NCBI RefSeq assembly: GCF_017356245.1
Contig: NZ_JAFMZZ010000001.1
Coordinates: 2,963,943-3,027,942 of the forward strand
Length of the DNA stretch: 64,000 nucleotides
Reading direction: 5' to 3'
DNA from: Bordetella petrii
GTDB lineage: Bacteria > Pseudomonadota > Gammaproteobacteria > Burkholderiales > Burkholderiaceae_B
Part shown: positions 10,904 through 19,896 of the stretch, piece after piece
How positions within the stretch are numbered: the stretch's first letter is position 1
Layout of the letters: each line of letters starts with the position of its first letter
Position numbers and translations under genes: made by a program
The notes under the pieces: generated by a model
Databases searched by the model: none
Told to the model about the DNA's origin: nothing
What the model saw: only the letters and a program-made list of their open reading frames with translations

Positions 10904-11892
10904 TATTCGGCTCCCCGGGCGCCGGCGGCGCTGCCCTGGCGGCGCAGCGCGCGCACCTTGCCGTCGGACAACACCACTTGCTGGCCCGTGCTCAGGAAGG
11001 CGAACAGATCATGGGCGAAGGCATCCAGGCGCGACAGGAACACGCGGTTGCCGCGCACGAAGGCGTTGTAGGCCAGCACGGCGGGAATGGCGACCGCCAG
11101 GCCCAGCCCGGTCATGATCAGGGCCTCGCCCACCGGGCCGGCAATGCGGTTGATGGTGACCCCGTCGGCCAGTCCGATGCCGACCAGCGCGTGGTACACG
11201 CCCCACACCGTGCCGAACAGGCCGACGAACGGCGCCGTGGAGCCCACCGAGGCCAGCACGGTCAGGCCGTTTTCGAGCTTGGCCGTTTCTTCATCGATGA
11301 CCTTGCGCATGGTGCGCGTAACGAACTCGCCATTGGCGCCAGTTTCCTCGAGCTTGGTGGCGCCGAACTTGGAATGATGGGTCTGCGCGTGCATGGCATG
11401 GCTGGTCAGGTGCGAGAAAGGATCGCGCGCGCCGTGCGTGACGATTTCGTTCTCGACCTGCTCCAGCGAGCTGGAATTCCAGAACTTGTTCAGGAAATCG
11501 GCCGAGCGGCGGCGCATGCGCACGTTGCTGATGAACTTCACCAGGATCAGGTACCAGGTGACCAGCGACATCAGGATCAGAATGGCGAACAGCGTCTTGC
11601 CGACGAAATCGCTCTGCGCAACGAAATGCAGGAAACCCATGTCGGGCGGCATGGGCAGCGGCGCCAGCGCCGACGGTGGTGCAGCCGCGGCCGCCTGGTG
11701 GACAGTATCGGCGGCTTGCGACAGCGCCGGGGCGGCCTGGTTCAGGGCGTCGGCGGCCTGCTGCGCAGCCGGCAACGCGCCGTTGGCCGCCGGGGCGGCG
11801 GCTGCGGCGGCCGGGGCAGCGGCCGCGCCGGGCGCGGCGGGCACGGTACTCGCCTGCGCCACCAGAATGGCGTTATGCATAGCGTTGGACAT
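10903..11892 (-). CDS. exbB: ExbB-type proton channel subunit
   Basis: 329 residues, longer than E. coli ExbB (about 244) because of an Ala/Pro-rich N-terminal region of about 80 residues that would be periplasmic. The MotA/TolQ/ExbB core follows, with a membrane segment FAILILMSLVTWYLILVKFI, the cytoplasmic domain and the closing pair of membrane helices (LASVGSTAPFVGLFGTVWGV and GLGLAVAIPAVLAYNAFV). Together with ExbD it forms the proton-conducting motor for TonB. One base separates it from the tonB stop, and it overlaps exbD by one base, marking a tight operon. Confidence 0.94.
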   Translation of the reverse strand: MSNAMHNAILVAQASTVPAAPGAAAAPAAAAAAPAANGALPAAQQAADALNQAAPALSQAADTVHQAAAAAPPSALAPLPMPPDMGFLHFVAQSDFVGKTLFAILILMSLVTWYLILVKFISNVRMRRRSADFLNKFWNSSSLEQVENEIVTHGARDPFSHLTSHAMHAQTHHSKFGATKLEETGANGEFVTRTMRKVIDEETAKLENGLTVLASVGSTAPFVGLFGTVWGVYHALVGIGLADGVTINRIAGPVGEALIMTGLGLAVAIPAVLAYNAFVRGNRVFLSRLDAFAHDLFAFLSTGQQVVLSDGKVRALRRQGSAAGARGAE

Positions 11893-11893
11893 C

Positions 11894-12706
11894 TCAGTTC
11901 CTCATCACGAAATCGAACGGTAATTTGGCTTTGGCCGGATACGCCACGCCGTTGCGGGTCAGGGGCTTGAAGCGCGCCTTGCGCGCGGCGGTCAGCGCCG
12001 ACTCGTCCAGCCGGGTATAGCCCGACGACTGGGCGATGGTGGCGCGCTCGACCAGCCCCTGCGTATTGATTTCCACCAGCACCACCACCCGGCCCTCTTC
12101 GCGCAGCCGCTTGGAAGTCATGGGATAGACCGGCATCGGGCGGCGTCCCATGTACTCGACGCTGGACACCATGATGGGCTCATCCGGCGGCGGCCCCTGC
12201 ACCGGGGCCTGCGTCACCTGCGCGCCCTCGGTCGCGCCCGTGGGCGGCTTCTCGACCTTGGGCGGCTCGACCGGCTTCTCGACCTTGGGCTTGGGTTTCG
12301 GCTTGGGCTTGGGTTTCGGCTTTGGTTTCGGCTTGGGCGCCGGTTCCGGCACCTTTTCGATCACCGGCGGCTCGGGTTCGGGTTCCGGCTCGATGACGGG
12401 CTCGGGTTCGGGCTCGACCACCGGCTCGGGCTCCGGTTCCGGTTCCGGTTCGGGCTCGGGTTCCGGCTCGGGCGGCGTGGGCGGCTCGACCGTGGGTTCC
12501 GCCTTGGCGATTTGCGGAACCGGCGCCTCGATCACGCTGACCATCACCGCCTCGGGTTCGAGCAGCTGCGGCGGGCTTTCATCAGGCATCCAGTAGATCG
12601 CGGCCACCACCGCCATGTGCGCCGCCAGCACCGTAAGGCCGGCGCCGGCGCGTAAAGCCAGGGAAGACTGCGGACGAGCGGACCAACCGTGTTGAAAACG
12701 AGGCAT
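11894..12706 (-). CDS. tonB: TonB energy-transducing protein
   Basis: 270 residues. An N-terminal membrane anchor near 22-40 is followed by a long spacer divided into an acidic Glu-Pro repeat block and then a basic Lys-Pro repeat block, the classic TonB charge-segregated spacer. The C-terminal domain (from VSSVEYMGRRPMPVYPMTSKRLREEG on, with the YP and GxGY-like SSGYTRLDESAL segment) contacts TonB boxes of outer-membrane receptors. It is the first gene of tonB-exbB-exbD and is preceded by a Fur-box-like palindrome about 100 bases upstream, consistent with iron repression. Confidence 0.95.
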   Translation of the reverse strand: MPRFQHGWSARPQSSLALRAGAGLTVLAAHMAVVAAIYWMPDESPPQLLEPEAVMVSVIEAPVPQIAKAEPTVEPPTPPEPEPEPEPEPEPEPEPVVEPEPEPVIEPEPEPEPPVIEKVPEPAPKPKPKPKPKPKPKPKPKVEKPVEPPKVEKPPTGATEGAQVTQAPVQGPPPDEPIMVSSVEYMGRRPMPVYPMTSKRLREEGRVVVLVEINTQGLVERATIAQSSGYTRLDESALTAARKARFKPLTRNGVAYPAKAKLPFDFVMRN

Positions 12707-12806
12707 GAATCAGCCGAAAAACATCAATGTCGGCCGGCCGCGCAACCGGCACCACGCCGGGAAACGCCGGGACCGGCAAATTCCAAGTCCGACATATTAT
12801 ATTAAA

Positions 12807-12821
12807 TGCGAATGATTCGCA
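12807..12821 (-). promoter_or_regulatory. Fur-box-like palindrome upstream of tonB
   Basis: The perfect 7-1-7 inverted repeat TGCGAAT-G-ATTCGCA lies in the AT-rich sequence 100 bases before the tonB start, beside ATATTATATTAAA. It fits the 7-1-7 form of the Fur consensus (TGATAAT-G-ATTATCA) with the central AATGATT kept, and suits an iron-uptake operon. Direct binding is an inference. Confidence 0.75.
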
Positions 12822-12848
12822 CATACTTTCTGGTTGAAGCGCCGCCGC

Positions 12849-13151
12849 TCAATCGCCGGGCCTGCCCGCCCGGTCGACATGGCCCAGGTCGCGCCCCGGA
12901 TCCAGGCGGTCGCGCACGCGCTGCTTGAGAATCCTGGCGTCGGGGAACCCTCCGTCGACTGCGCGGTCCCAGAGCAGGCTGTCGTCATACTGGATGCGGA
13001 ACACGCCCCCCGTGCCCGGCACCAGCGCCACTGCCCCCAGATCGGTGCCGAAGGTCGACAACAGTTCCTGCGCCATCCAGGCGGCTCGCAGCAGCCACTG
13101 GCACTGCGTGCAGTACGTGATGCTGATCCGGGGAAGGTTGGATTCACTCAT
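12849..13151 (-). CDS. SelT/SelW/SelH-like (Rdx family) redox protein
   Basis: 100 residues starting MSESNLPRISITYCTQCQWL. The CxxC motif (C14-T-Q-C17) at the end of the first beta strand and the later GTGGVFRIQYDD and DGGFPDARILKQRVRDRL segments are those of the Rdx family, which includes mammalian selenoprotein W. Here both motif positions are Cys, not selenocysteine. The fold is thioredoxin-like; the bacterial members have no well-established function, but thiol redox is likely. It lies between the tonB control region and regB, on the tonB strand. The start is set by the family N-terminus. Confidence 0.85.
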   Translation of the reverse strand: MSESNLPRISITYCTQCQWLLRAAWMAQELLSTFGTDLGAVALVPGTGGVFRIQYDDSLLWDRAVDGGFPDARILKQRVRDRLDPGRDLGHVDRAGRPGD

Positions 13152-13407
13152 GAAGCACTCCGAATCTGGCCTGCGGGCGCCGCAACCGGCCGCCCCAGGC
13201 GCCAGTATGCTTGCGCCCGCCAATGGCGGGCAACCGGTTTTCGCTGCAGCGCAGCAGCCGGTGCCGATTCGCAATACAATGCCGCTGCACCCCGCCCCGG
13301 GGCGCGCGCCTGAAACCGCCCAGCGGAAGGCAGTTGCGGCCGCGGGCGCCACCAGGCGCCCGGCTTCCCGGCCATTGGCCGGCCTGCGCCGGCTCCTCGT
13401 TTTCGTT

Positions 13408-14634
13408 ATGCCCGGTAGTTCCTCCAATTCCTTCCTGCGTACCCTGTGCAGCCTGCGCTGGCTGGCCATTGCCGGCCAGGCCGCGACCGTGCTGGTCGCC
13501 AGCGGCCTGCTCGGGCTCGAACTGCCGCTGCGGCCGCTCTGGAGCGGCGTGGCGGTGCTGGTGGCCTTCAACATCTACGCCAGCCTGCGGGTGCGCCGCA
13601 GCCATGGCGAAATCGAACCGGTCACCGCCTTCGCGCATCTGCTGGTCGACATCGCCGTGCTGTCCTGGATGGTGGGCTGGAGCGGCGGCATCCACAACCC
13701 GTTCGGCCTGATGTTCCTCATCCTGATCGCGCTGGCCGCGCTGGCGCTGCCGCGCGGCTGGGCGCTGGCCGCGGCGCTGGCGTGCCTGGTGGGATACGCG
13801 GTATCGGCCCTGCTGGGGCGGCCGCTCGAAGGCCACCACAACCCCTATGCCCTGATCCTGTGGGCCATCGCCACCAGTTTCCTGATTTCGGCCATCGTCG
13901 TGCTGTACTTCTCGACCCGCCTGGCCGCCGACCTGCGCAGCCGCGAACGCGAGCTGGCGGCGCTGCGCGAGCGCTTCACCCGCAACGAGGGCATCGTCGC
14001 GCTAGCCACCCACGCGGCCGCCATGGCGCACGAACTGAACACGCCGCTGGCCACTATGACCCTGCTGGCCGACGAAATCGCCGCCGAAGTCGACACCGAC
14101 GACCTGCGCGCCGACGTCGCGCTGCTGGGGCAGCTGCTGGCGCTGTGCCGCGAACGCATCCGCAACCTGGCCGTACCCACCGAGGTCGACCTGGTGCGCG
14201 TGGTGGGCCAGTGGCGCCTGGTGCGCCCCACCATCGACCTGCACCGCACCGGCGAACTGCCCACCACCCTGCGGGTCGAGCCGGCCATCGCGCATCTGCT
14301 GCAGGCCCTGCTGAACAATGCGGCCGATGCCGGCGAGGCCGAAGGCCACGCGCGCGTCGACCTGCACCTTGAATACCGCGCCGGCGCGCTGCGCGGCGAA
14401 GTGCGCGACCACGGCCGCGGCTTCGATCCCGACCACTCCCTGCTGCCCGCCACCAGCCTGTTCCACAGCGGCAAGCCCGGCGGACTGGGCGTGGGGCTGG
14501 CCCTGTCGCACGCCACCGTAGAACAATTGGGCGGCGAAATGACCATGACCGCGGCCGATGGAGGAGGCGCCCGCATCCGTTTTTACCTGCCGCTGGAGCC
14601 CGGCGCTCCGCGCGCTTCCGGAATACAAGCATGA
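13408..14634 (+). CDS. regB: Redox sensor histidine kinase RegB/PrrB/RoxS type
   Basis: 408 residues with about six hydrophobic segments in the first 170. The motif GGIHNPF (93-99) matches the GGxxNPF quinone-site signature of RegB. The H box MAHELNTPLATM has His208, and Cys247 (LLALCRERI) lies 39 residues after it, the place of the redox-active Cys in RegB (His225 and Cys265 in Rhodobacter). The ATPase domain has LLNNAADAG and GGLGVGLALSHA. The stop overlaps the start of regA (ATGA). RegB senses quinone pool and oxygen state and phosphorylates RegA; the neighbouring cyo operon is a natural target. Start chosen at the ATG giving a normal N-terminus. Confidence 0.92.
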   Translation: MPGSSSNSFLRTLCSLRWLAIAGQAATVLVASGLLGLELPLRPLWSGVAVLVAFNIYASLRVRRSHGEIEPVTAFAHLLVDIAVLSWMVGWSGGIHNPFGLMFLILIALAALALPRGWALAAALACLVGYAVSALLGRPLEGHHNPYALILWAIATSFLISAIVVLYFSTRLAADLRSRERELAALRERFTRNEGIVALATHAAAMAHELNTPLATMTLLADEIAAEVDTDDLRADVALLGQLLALCRERIRNLAVPTEVDLVRVVGQWRLVRPTIDLHRTGELPTTLRVEPAIAHLLQALLNNAADAGEAEGHARVDLHLEYRAGALRGEVRDHGRGFDPDHSLLPATSLFHSGKPGGLGVGLALSHATVEQLGGEMTMTAADGGGARIRFYLPLEPGAPRASGIQA

Positions 14635-15182
14635 ATCCATCCGACGCCGGCCTGCTGATCGACGACGACGAACTCTACGTGCGCACACTGCAGCGCAGCC
14701 TGGCCCGCCACGGGCTGGAAACACGCGTGGCCACCAGCATCGCCGAAGCCCTGCGCGTGGCCGAAGAAACCCAGCCGGCTTTCGCCCTGGTCGACCTGCG
14801 CCTGGGCGAAGACTCGGGCCTGACCCTGATCCGCCCGCTGCGCGCCCTGCGCACCGATATGCGCATCCTGCTGGTCACCGGCTACGCCAGCGTGGCCACC
14901 GCCGTCGAGGCCATCAAGCGCGGCGCCGACGACTACCTGCCCAAGCCCGCCACCGCGCCGATGATCCTGCGCACCCTGGGGCTGGCCAAGGCCGAATCGG
15001 TCGCCATCGAATCCACCATGACGCCGCTGCACCGGCTGGAATGGGAACACATCCAGCAGGCACTGCACGAATGCGGCGGCAATGTATCGGCCGCGGCGCG
15101 GCTGCTGGGCATGCACCGGCGCTCGCTGCAGCGCAAGCTGGCCAAGAAGCCCGGCCCCGAACGCGACCTGGCCTTCGATTGA
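14631..15182 (+). CDS. regA: Redox response regulator RegA/PrrA/ActR type
   Basis: 183 residues, the family's length. Receiver domain with D11-D12-D13, phospho-acceptor D55 (FALVDLRLGEDSG) and KPATAP lysine; the C-terminal Fis-type helix-turn-helix NVSAAARLLGMHRRSLQRKL is almost the invariant RegA/PrrA/ActR sequence. Its ATG overlaps the regB stop by four bases. RegA homologues switch respiratory, nitrogen and carbon genes with redox state. Two palindromes resembling RegA sites lie just downstream of it, before cyoA. Confidence 0.94.
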   Translation: MNPSDAGLLIDDDELYVRTLQRSLARHGLETRVATSIAEALRVAEETQPAFALVDLRLGEDSGLTLIRPLRALRTDMRILLVTGYASVATAVEAIKRGADDYLPKPATAPMILRTLGLAKAESVAIESTMTPLHRLEWEHIQQALHECGGNVSAAARLLGMHRRSLQRKLAKKPGPERDLAFD

Positions 15183-15191
15183 CCGCCAAGC

Positions 15192-15214
15192 GGGTGCGAC
15201 ACGTTGTCGCACCC
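15192..15214. promoter_or_regulatory. RegA/PrrA-like palindrome 1 (regA-cyoA gap)
   Basis: A 9-5-9 inverted repeat, GGGTGCGAC-ACGTT-GTCGCACCC, ten bases after the regA stop. The core GCGAC-N5-GTCGC fits the spaced GCGNC/GNCGC pattern reported for PrrA/RegA. It could also be a weak terminator for regBA, but no T run follows. Confidence 0.55.
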
Positions 15215-15292
15215 TGTCGGCCGCGCCAAGCGGCGCCCCTCCCGCGGCAGCGGGCCGTTCCCCTGGCATTCCGGGCGCAACTCACGGGCTTG

Positions 15293-15311
15293 ATGCGACT
15301 TTTCGTCGCAT
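15293..15311. promoter_or_regulatory. RegA/PrrA-like palindrome 2 upstream of cyoA
   Basis: The 7-5-7 inverted repeat ATGCGAC-TTTTC-GTCGCAT lies about 110 bases before the cyoA start. Its half sites and 5-base spacing are the same as in palindrome 1, 100 bases upstream, which favours protein binding over RNA hairpins. Confidence 0.6.
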
Positions 15312-15422
15312 GTTTGCGCTGCAACAAATCGCTAGCATTGCGGCTTCACCGCATCTTTGCGTCTGCGCAAGGCATGTGATGCGACTCTTGCCGGCCACGG
15401 CAATCCACCCTCAAGGCTGTAC

Positions 15423-16331
15423 GTGAAACACCCCTTCTTCGCCACCTTCGGGCGCACGCTCGGTATCGGTGCGCTCATGCTGCTCGGCGGCTGCACGATG
15501 GAAGTGCTTTCTCCCAAGGGAGACATCGGCGCCCAGGAAAAAACCCTGATTCTCACCGCCCTGGGGCTGATGCTCCTGGTGGTGGTGCCCGTCATTATCA
15601 TGACGCTGTATTTCGCCTGGAAGTACCGCGCGTCCAACACTCAGGCGGTGTACATGCCGCGCTGGGCGCATTCGACCCGCATCGAGGTGGTGGTGTGGAC
15701 CATCCCCTGCATCATCGTCGGCATCCTGGCCGTGCTGACCTGGCGTTCCTCGCATGCCCTGGACCCCTACCGCCCCATCGAATCGGCCGTCAAGCCGGTA
15801 AACATCGACGTCGTGTCGATGGACTGGAAGTGGCTGTTCATCTATCCCGACTACGGCATTGCCACCGTCAATGAAATCGCCTTCCCCGTGGACGCGCCGG
15901 TGCAGTTCCGCATTACGTCGGCGTCGGTGATGAACTCGTTCTTCATTCCCCAGCTGGGCAGCCAGATCTACTCGATGGCGGGCATGGAAACCAAGCTGCA
16001 CCTGATCGCCCGCGAAGCCGGCACCTACGCCGGCATTTCCGCCAACTACAGCGGCGGCGGCTTCTCGGGCATGCGCTTCAAGGCCATCGCCACCTCGCAG
16101 CAGGGCTTCGAAGACTGGATCAAGCAGGCCAGGGCCGCCAACAACCCGCTCACGCCCGCGGCCTATCAGGCCCTGGCGGCGCCCAGTATCAATGTGGCCG
16201 CCACGCGCTACTCCAGCACTCCCACGGGCATGTTCGACTACATCATGCACAACCAGATGAGCAAGATCGCCGGCCTGGATCCGGCGAACTGCACGCCCAC
16301 GTCGCAGAATTTGATCGCAGGAAACAACTGA
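15423..16331 (+). CDS. cyoA: Cytochrome bo3 ubiquinol oxidase subunit II
   Basis: 302 residues. The GTG at 15423 gives a lipoprotein signal peptide ([20 protein letters not shown], lipobox LGGC), as in CyoA; upstream in-frame codons do not. Two membrane helices (about 42-64 and 88-108) are followed by the periplasmic cupredoxin domain, which lacks the CuA ligands of cytochrome c oxidases, as expected for a quinol oxidase ([41 protein letters not shown]). It is the first gene of cyoABCD and its stop overlaps the cyoB start (TGATG). Confidence 0.96.
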   Translation: MKHPFFATFGRTLGIGALMLLGGCTMEVLSPKGDIGAQEKTLILTALGLMLLVVVPVIIMTLYFAWKYRASNTQAVYMPRWAHSTRIEVVVWTIPCIIVGILAVLTWRSSHALDPYRPIESAVKPVNIDVVSMDWKWLFIYPDYGIATVNEIAFPVDAPVQFRITSASVMNSFFIPQLGSQIYSMAGMETKLHLIAREAGTYAGISANYSGGGFSGMRFKAIATSQQGFEDWIKQARAANNPLTPAAYQALAAPSINVAATRYSSTPTGMFDYIMHNQMSKIAGLDPANCTPTSQNLIAGNN

Positions 16332-18307
16332 TGTTCGGCAAACTCACCCTAGAGTCCATTCCGTACCATGAACCTATCGTCATGGTCACGCTGGCGGCGG
16401 TGGCCATCATGGGCATGGCGCTGCTGGGCGCCATTACCTACTTCCGCAAATGGAAGTACCTGTGGACCGACTGGCTCACCACGGTCGACCACAAGCGCAT
16501 CGGCATCATGTACATCATCGTGGCGCTGGTCATGCTGCTGCGCGGCTTTGCCGACGCCATCATGATGCGCACGCAGCTGGCGGTGGCCTCGGCCGACTCG
16601 GCCGGCATCCTGCCGCCGCACCACTACGACCAGATCTTCACCGCCCACGGCGTCATCATGATCTTCTTCATGGCGATGCCGTTCATCACGGGCCTGATGA
16701 ACGTGGTGGTGCCGCTGCAGATCGGCGCGCGCGACGTGGCCTACCCGTTCCTGAACTCGCTGAGCTTCTGGCTGTTCGTCGCCGGCGTAGTGCTGATGAT
16801 GCTGTCGCTGTTCGTGGGCGAATTCGCCGCCACCGGCTGGCTGGCCTACCCGCCGCTGTCGGGGCTGGACTACAGCCCGGGCGTGGGGGTCGACTATTAC
16901 CTGTGGGCGCTGCAGATATCCGGGCTGGGCACCACCCTGAGCGGCATCAACTTCATCGTGACCATCCTGCGCATGCGCGCGCCGGGCATGAGCCTGATGA
17001 AGATGCCGGTGTTCACCTGGACCGCGCTGGTCACCAACGTCCTGATCGTGGCCGCCTTCCCCGTGCTGGCCGCCACCCTGGCCCTGCTGACCGCCGACCG
17101 CTACCTGGGCACGCACTTCTTCACGAACGACATGGGCGGCAACGTCATGATGTACGTGAACCTGATCTGGATCTGGGGCCACCCCGAGGTGTACATCCTG
17201 ATCCTGCCCTGCTTCGGCGCGTTCTCGGAAATCGTGGCCACGTACTCGAAAAAGCCGCTGTTCGGCTACAAGTCGATGGTCTACGCCACCGCCGCGATCG
17301 GCATCCTGTCGTTCCTGGTGTGGCTGCACCACTTCTTCACCATGGGCTCGGGGGCCAACGTCAACGCCTTCTTCGGCATCATGACGATGATCATCTCGGT
17401 GCCCACCGGCGTGAAGATATTCAACTGGCTGTTCACCATGTACCGCGGCCGGGTGGAAATGAGCACGCCCATGCTGTGGACCGTCGGGTTCATGGTCACC
17501 TTCGTGATCGGCGGCATGACCGGCGTGCTGATGGCGATTCCCGCGGTGTCGTTCGTGCTGCACAACAGCCTGTTCCTGATCGCGCACTTCCACAACGTCA
17601 TCATCGGCGGCGTGGTGTTCGGCTGCATCGCCGCCATGACCTACTGGTTCCCCAAGGCCTTCGGCTTCAAGCTGAACGAACGCCTGGGCAAGTACTCGTT
17701 CTGGTGCTGGCTGGTGGGCTTCTACCTGGCCTTCATGCCGCTGTACATCCTGGGCTTCAAGGGCATGACGCGGCGCCTGAACCACTACGACAACCCCGAG
17801 TGGCAGCCCTACCTGATCGTGGCACTGGTCGGCGCCTGCTTCGTGGCGCTGGGCATCTGGTTCATCCTGCAGCAGGTGTTCGTCAGCATCCGCGACCGCA
17901 AGCAGAACCTGGACACCACCGGCGATCCCTGGGGCGGCCGCACCCTGGAATGGTCCATCCCGTCGCCGGCGCCGTTCTACAACTTCGCCCACGTGCCGCA
18001 CGTCGAGCACCTGGACCAGCACTGGGAAAACAAGGAAAACGGCACGGCCTACACCGCGCCCGCCGGCTACGAGGACATCCACATGCCGCGCAATACCGGC
18101 GCCGGGGTGTACATCGGCGCCTTCGGGCTGGCCATGTGCTTCGGCCTGATCTGGCACATCTGGTGGCTGGCCATCGTCGGCTTCCTGGGCATGATCGGCT
18201 CGTTCCTGGTGCGCGCCTATGACCGCGACACCGACTACTACGTGCCCGCCGCGGAAGTCGAACGCATCGAATCCGCCCATCTCGCCAATATGCAAAAGGC
18301 CGCCTGA
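16331..18307 (+). CDS. cyoB: Cytochrome bo3 ubiquinol oxidase subunit I
   Basis: 658 residues of the haem-copper oxidase catalytic subunit. It contains the haem and CuB ligand segments: [38 protein letters not shown] (the His-Tyr cross-link region), [20 protein letters not shown] (CuB histidines) and [17 protein letters not shown] (haem ligands). Reduces O2 to water with ubiquinol and pumps protons across the inner membrane. One-base overlap with cyoA and a 3-base gap to cyoC mark the operon. Confidence 0.98.
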   Translation: MFGKLTLESIPYHEPIVMVTLAAVAIMGMALLGAITYFRKWKYLWTDWLTTVDHKRIGIMYIIVALVMLLRGFADAIMMRTQLAVASADSAGILPPHHYDQIFTAHGVIMIFFMAMPFITGLMNVVVPLQIGARDVAYPFLNSLSFWLFVAGVVLMMLSLFVGEFAATGWLAYPPLSGLDYSPGVGVDYYLWALQISGLGTTLSGINFIVTILRMRAPGMSLMKMPVFTWTALVTNVLIVAAFPVLAATLALLTADRYLGTHFFTNDMGGNVMMYVNLIWIWGHPEVYILILPCFGAFSEIVATYSKKPLFGYKSMVYATAAIGILSFLVWLHHFFTMGSGANVNAFFGIMTMIISVPTGVKIFNWLFTMYRGRVEMSTPMLWTVGFMVTFVIGGMTGVLMAIPAVSFVLHNSLFLIAHFHNVIIGGVVFGCIAAMTYWFPKAFGFKLNERLGKYSFWCWLVGFYLAFMPLYILGFKGMTRRLNHYDNPEWQPYLIVALVGACFVALGIWFILQQVFVSIRDRKQNLDTTGDPWGGRTLEWSIPSPAPFYNFAHVPHVEHLDQHWENKENGTAYTAPAGYEDIHMPRNTGAGVYIGAFGLAMCFGLIWHIWWLAIVGFLGMIGSFLVRAYDRDTDYYVPAAEVERIESAHLANMQKAA

Positions 18308-18310
18308 GCC

Positions 18311-18922
18311 ATGACCCAAGCTGTAACCGCCCTGCCCCACGGGTCCGGCCACGCCGGACACCATGATGACGGATCCAAGACCGTGTTCGGGTTCTGGATC
18401 TACCTGATGAGCGATCTGCTGATCTTCTCGGTCCTGTTCGCCACGTTCGCCGTCCTGTCCAAGGCCACCGCCGGCGGCCCCACCGGCGCGGAACTGTTCG
18501 ACCTGTCGTTCGTGCTGGTCGAGACCATGCTGCTGCTGATCAGCAGCTTCACCTTCGGCATGGCCATGCTGAACCTGCACGCGGGCCGCGCGCGCCGCGT
18601 CATCGGCTGGCTGTGCGTCACTTTCCTGTTCGGCGCCGGCTTCATCGGCATGGAAATCTTCGAATTCCACCACCTGATCACCGAAGGCGCCGGGCCGCAG
18701 CGCAGCGCCTACCTGTCGGCTTTCTTCACGCTGATCGGCACCCACGGCCTGCACGTCACGTTCGGCCTGGTGTGGATCGTGGTGATGATCGACATGGTGC
18801 GCCGCCACGGCCTGGATCCGGTCAATGTCCGCCGCCTGTCGTGCCTGAGCCTGTTCTGGCACTTCCTGGACATCGTCTGGATCTGCGTGTTTACGTTTGT
18901 TTATCTTCTGGGAGCGCTCTGA
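18311..18922 (+). CDS. cyoC: Cytochrome bo3 ubiquinol oxidase subunit III
   Basis: 203 residues with five hydrophobic helices, the number for CyoC, after a His-rich N-terminus ([11 protein letters not shown]). Conserved segments include [21 protein letters not shown], the glutamate-bearing [13 protein letters not shown] and [17 protein letters not shown]. It stabilises the oxidase complex and carries no redox centre. Its stop overlaps the cyoD start (TGATG). Confidence 0.97.
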   Translation: MTQAVTALPHGSGHAGHHDDGSKTVFGFWIYLMSDLLIFSVLFATFAVLSKATAGGPTGAELFDLSFVLVETMLLLISSFTFGMAMLNLHAGRARRVIGWLCVTFLFGAGFIGMEIFEFHHLITEGAGPQRSAYLSAFFTLIGTHGLHVTFGLVWIVVMIDMVRRHGLDPVNVRRLSCLSLFWHFLDIVWICVFTFVYLLGAL

Positions 18923-19290
18923 TGTCGCACGACACGATCGCCGCGGCGGACCATGGCCACGGCCATGACAGCGCCGCCCACGGCACCCTGAAATCGTACC
19001 TGGTGGGCTTCGGCCTTTCCATTCTGCTGACGCTGGCGTCGTTCGGGCTGGTCATGTCCGGCGCGGTGCCCCGCTCGCTGGCCATGCCGGGCATCATCGT
19101 GCTGTGCGTGGCGCAGCTGCTGGTGCAGCTGGTGTACTTCCTGCACATGGGCGCCTCGCGCTCGCAGCGCGACAACCTGTCGGCCTTTGTGTTCGCCGTG
19201 TTCGTCATCGCCATCATCGTGGGCGGTTCGGCCTGGGTGCTGCACAACATGAACGCTAATATGATGCACCCCATGCCCGCCGGCATGTAG
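18922..19290 (+). CDS. cyoD: Cytochrome bo3 ubiquinol oxidase subunit IV
   Basis: 122 residues, three membrane helices, with a His-rich N-terminus (ADHGHGHDSAAHG) and the family's GTLKSYLVGFGLSILLTL and QLVYFLHM segments. An assembly subunit of the bo3 oxidase and the last gene of the cyo operon. A cyoE haem O synthase does not follow here, so it must lie elsewhere. Confidence 0.96.
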   Translation: MSHDTIAAADHGHGHDSAAHGTLKSYLVGFGLSILLTLASFGLVMSGAVPRSLAMPGIIVLCVAQLLVQLVYFLHMGASRSQRDNLSAFVFAVFVIAIIVGGSAWVLHNMNANMMHPMPAGM

Positions 19291-19304
19291 GCCCCGCGGC
19301 GCAT

Positions 19305-19333
19305 TTGCCGGGGCCGGGCGGCTCCGGTATACT
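19305..19333 (+). promoter_or_regulatory. Promoter for tRNA-Val
   Basis: TTGCCG, a 17-base spacer and TATACT, ending about 42 bases before the mature tRNA start. Confidence 0.6.
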
Positions 19334-19375
19334 GCCGTCCGCGTTGCTGCAGGCAGCGGCGCAGGCGGCACCCGG

Positions 19376-19451
19376 GGGTGCTTAGCTCAGTTGGTAGAGC
19401 GGCGCCCTTACAAGGCGTAGGTCACAGGTTCGACCCCTGTAGCACCCACCA
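19376..19451 (+). tRNA. tRNA-Val (anticodon TAC)
   Basis: 76 bases including an encoded CCA. Acceptor GGGTGCT/AGCACCC, D arm GCTC-AGTTGGTA-GAGC, anticodon loop CTTACAA (TAC, reads GUA/GUG), T arm ACAGG-TTCGACC-CCTGT. All stems pair. Confidence 0.97.
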
Positions 19452-19463
19452 CCCCCGCACAGC

Positions 19464-19493
19464 AAGGCACTCGGCATTCCCGGGTGCCTTTTT
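19464..19493 (+). terminator. Intrinsic terminator after tRNA-Val
   Basis: Stem AAGGCAC/GTGCCTT with a 13-base loop followed by a T run, 12 bases after the tRNA. Confidence 0.8.
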
Positions 19494-19541
19494 GTTTGCC
19501 CGGCGCCTGCCCCTTGCCCGGGCGGCCGGCGCCAAAAACAC

Positions 19542-19587
19542 AAAAGCCCTTGAAGTTCCGGCGCGGCACGCCGATTCAAGGGCTTTT
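19542..19587 (-). terminator. Intrinsic terminator of the HU gene
   Basis: A perfect 13-bp stem (AAAAGCCCTTGAA/TTCAAGGGCTTTT) lies 37 bases beyond the HU stop and runs into T-rich sequence on the minus strand. Confidence 0.85.
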
Positions 19588-19623
19588 CGATCGCGGCGCA
19601 CGCGCGCCGCGCGATGCCGTGGC

Positions 19624-19896
19624 TTAGTTGACGGCGTCTTTCAGGGCCTTGCCCGGACGGAACTTCGGCACCTTGGCCTTCTTGATCTTGATGGTTTCGC
19701 CGGTGCGCGGATTGCGGCCCGTGCGAGCAGCGCGCGCCGAGACGGCGAACGTGCCGAAGCCCACCAGCGTGACCGTACCGCCCTTTTTGAGCGTGGTCTT
19801 GACAGCACCGATCAGGGCGTCAAGCGAACGGCCAGCAGCAGCCTTGGAAATATCAGCCTTGCTGGCGATATGATCGATGAGTTCGGTTTTGTTCAT
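19624..19896 (-). CDS. hupB: DNA-binding protein HU (beta type)
   Basis: 90 residues, the exact length of HU. Starts [21 protein letters not shown]; the DNA-intercalating beta arm contains [20 protein letters not shown] with the conserved RNP. A nucleoid-associated protein that bends and compacts DNA. Flanked by a strong terminator downstream and a 330-base region without genes upstream. Confidence 0.96.
   Translation of the reverse strand: MNKTELIDHIASKADISKAAAGRSLDALIGAVKTTLKKGGTVTLVGFGTFAVSARAARTGRNPRTGETIKIKKAKVPKFRPGKALKDAVN

Noticed and set aside
12239..12478. Tandem short repeats as a possible satellite or CRISPR-like array
   Set aside because: The repeats are codons of the TonB Glu-Pro and Lys-Pro spacer; there are no unique spacers between them.
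12150..12596. A Gly/Ser-repeat protein opposite tonB
   Set aside because: It is the antisense of the Glu-Pro/Lys-Pro spacer of TonB, not a real repeat protein.
15192..15214. First GCGAC palindrome as a plain terminator of regBA
   Set aside because: The stem is strong enough but no T run follows, and the same half sites with the same spacing recur 100 bases downstream, which fits protein binding better.
16349..18862. An 837-codon open frame on the minus strand, opposite cyoB and cyoC
   Set aside because: It is the antisense shadow of a GC3-rich membrane protein gene: rich in His, Asp, Gln and Val in low-complexity order, with no domain, and the plus strand holds a complete haem-copper oxidase.
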